Under the pieces are notes generated by a model. It was not told the DNA's origin. It did not search any database and saw only the letters and a list, made by a program, of their open reading frames with translations. Both the position numbers and the translations under genes were made by a program. A stretch of DNA of 64,000 bases, from NCBI RefSeq assembly GCF_003807585.1, contig NZ_RMBX01000013.1:124001-188000 (forward strand), given 5' to 3'. Positions 63,413 through 64,000 of this stretch are shown here, piece by piece. The number at the start of each line of letters is the position of its first letter. Position 1 is the first letter of the stretch. Source of the stretch: Chitinophaga barathri. Its GTDB lineage: Bacteria; Bacteroidota; Bacteroidia; Chitinophagales; Chitinophagaceae.

Positions 63413-64000
63413 TCAGTCAAATCCTTCGAGATCGGGATAATACACAACTATTTTCGAAACCGCATTTCCTGCTTTATTGATGCCGGTAATCCGGAGGTAT
63501 ATTTTGTGCAGCACCACAACGGCCGCTCCTTCCGGCAGGGTCTTGATATCCTTTACCAGATCGTAATATTCCTGCCCGCATCCCGTCAATACTTCATTCT
63601 TCAATTCGTCAATATTTACGTCGGGGAACAGCTTATGTTCGTCTTCCGTATATGTCTTGAGGGTATACGCATCGCGTTCGTCGGGTATTAATGTCTGCTC
63701 TTCCGACTGGTATACTTTCCAGCCTTCCAGGAGGCAGGGCTCTTTTCCGGCTACACCGGCCACCGTTTCGTAAGACTGTGCAACGATAAGGTCTTCCAGG
63801 CTGTCTGAGGCGACCATAAACTCATCGCCGTTTTCCATGGAAACTCCGTATTCCTTTGTGGACAGGAAGATGGTGTCTTTATTCTCCCGTATATCCATTT
63901 CAATATCGCAGGAAAATACAAGTGATCTATCCGCGAAATGGATCTTGTGAGCGCCTGTCACATAAGCTGCCTGCTTTGCGGAAGCGTCAAAATCATCATC
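63413..64000 (-). CDS. Unrecognised protein, truncated by the window edge
   Basis: At least 195 residues; the reading frame is open to the right edge, where it reads DDDFDASAKQAAYVTGAHKI, so the true start lies outside the window and the first visible GTG (63961) is probably internal. The sequence is acidic (DEHKLFPDVNIDELKNEV) with beta-strand patterns such as VVLHKIYLRITGI near the C-terminus. I recognise no domain or signal. The terminator at 63381 ends the transcript. Confidence 0.65.
   Translation of the reverse strand, partial: DDDFDASAKQAAYVTGAHKIHFADRSLVFSCDIEMDIRENKDTIFLSTKEYGVSMENGDEFMVASDSLEDLIVAQSYETVAGVAGKEPCLLEGWKVYQSEEQTLIPDERDAYTLKTYTEDEHKLFPDVNIDELKNEVLTGCGQEYYDLVKDIKTLPEGAAVVVLHKIYLRITGINKAGNAVSKIVVYYPDLEGFD

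Overview
The window is a stretch of chromosome from a member of the Bacteroidota, most likely a Chitinophagaceae (Chitinophaga-like) soil bacterium. The support is type IX secretion cargo with gliding-motility C-terminal domains, PorP/SprF proteins, a eukaryotic-type citrate synthase, many -7 boxes of the form TAnnTTTG, and few Shine-Dalgarno sequences. The genus is inference. I see no tRNA, rRNA, CRISPR array, insertion sequence or integrase.

Bases 1-15820 are the 3' part of an extracellular contractile injection system (eCIS) locus, all on + and tightly packed. In order: a tail fibre with an S74 chaperone domain, a baseplate J-like protein, the tape-measure protein, a membrane-anchored von Willebrand A (vWA) protein, a DUF4157 protein carrying a second zincin domain, the AAA+ ATPase, a GH46-like hydrolase, and a 1308-residue DUF4157 protein. 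The last has CxxC repeats and a region resembling a PD-(D/E)XK nuclease. Sheath, tube and spike genes must lie upstream of base 1. The two DUF4157 proteins and the hydrolase are the best cargo candidates and the most novel part of the window.

Bases 15892-31074 are mainly housekeeping. They hold an M1 aminopeptidase, a patatin operon, a sigma-factor operon (ECF sigma, small membrane protein, ferredoxin-fold protein, DinB protein), a cation efflux protein, rsmG with a glycosyltransferase, a HigBA toxin-antitoxin pair, tgt (zinc site apparently degraded), an LptF/G permease, citrate synthase and recG.

Bases 31264-35987 and 52460-61824 carry type IX secretion cargo. Three very large PKD-repeat proteins end in type B (gliding-motility) C-terminal domains, each group followed directly by a PorP/SprF partner. 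A tiny protein made almost only of a type A sorting domain lies beside the second group.

Between and after these lie metabolic and maintenance genes: FAD oxidoreductases, two sodium:solute symporters, a LOG-family protein, an O-methyltransferase, a LysM glucosaminidase with hpt, a YfbK-like vWA protein, two rRNA methyltransferases, dnaJ/grpE, a TPMT-like methyltransferase and a rhodanese-thioredoxin fusion. An unidentified gene runs off the right edge. Intergenic points of interest are an 11-bp tandem repeat (38179-38255), a 24-bp perfect palindrome (42063-42086), a palindrome over a promoter (36052-36076) and several strong bidirectional terminators. No gene-free gap exceeds about 300 bases.
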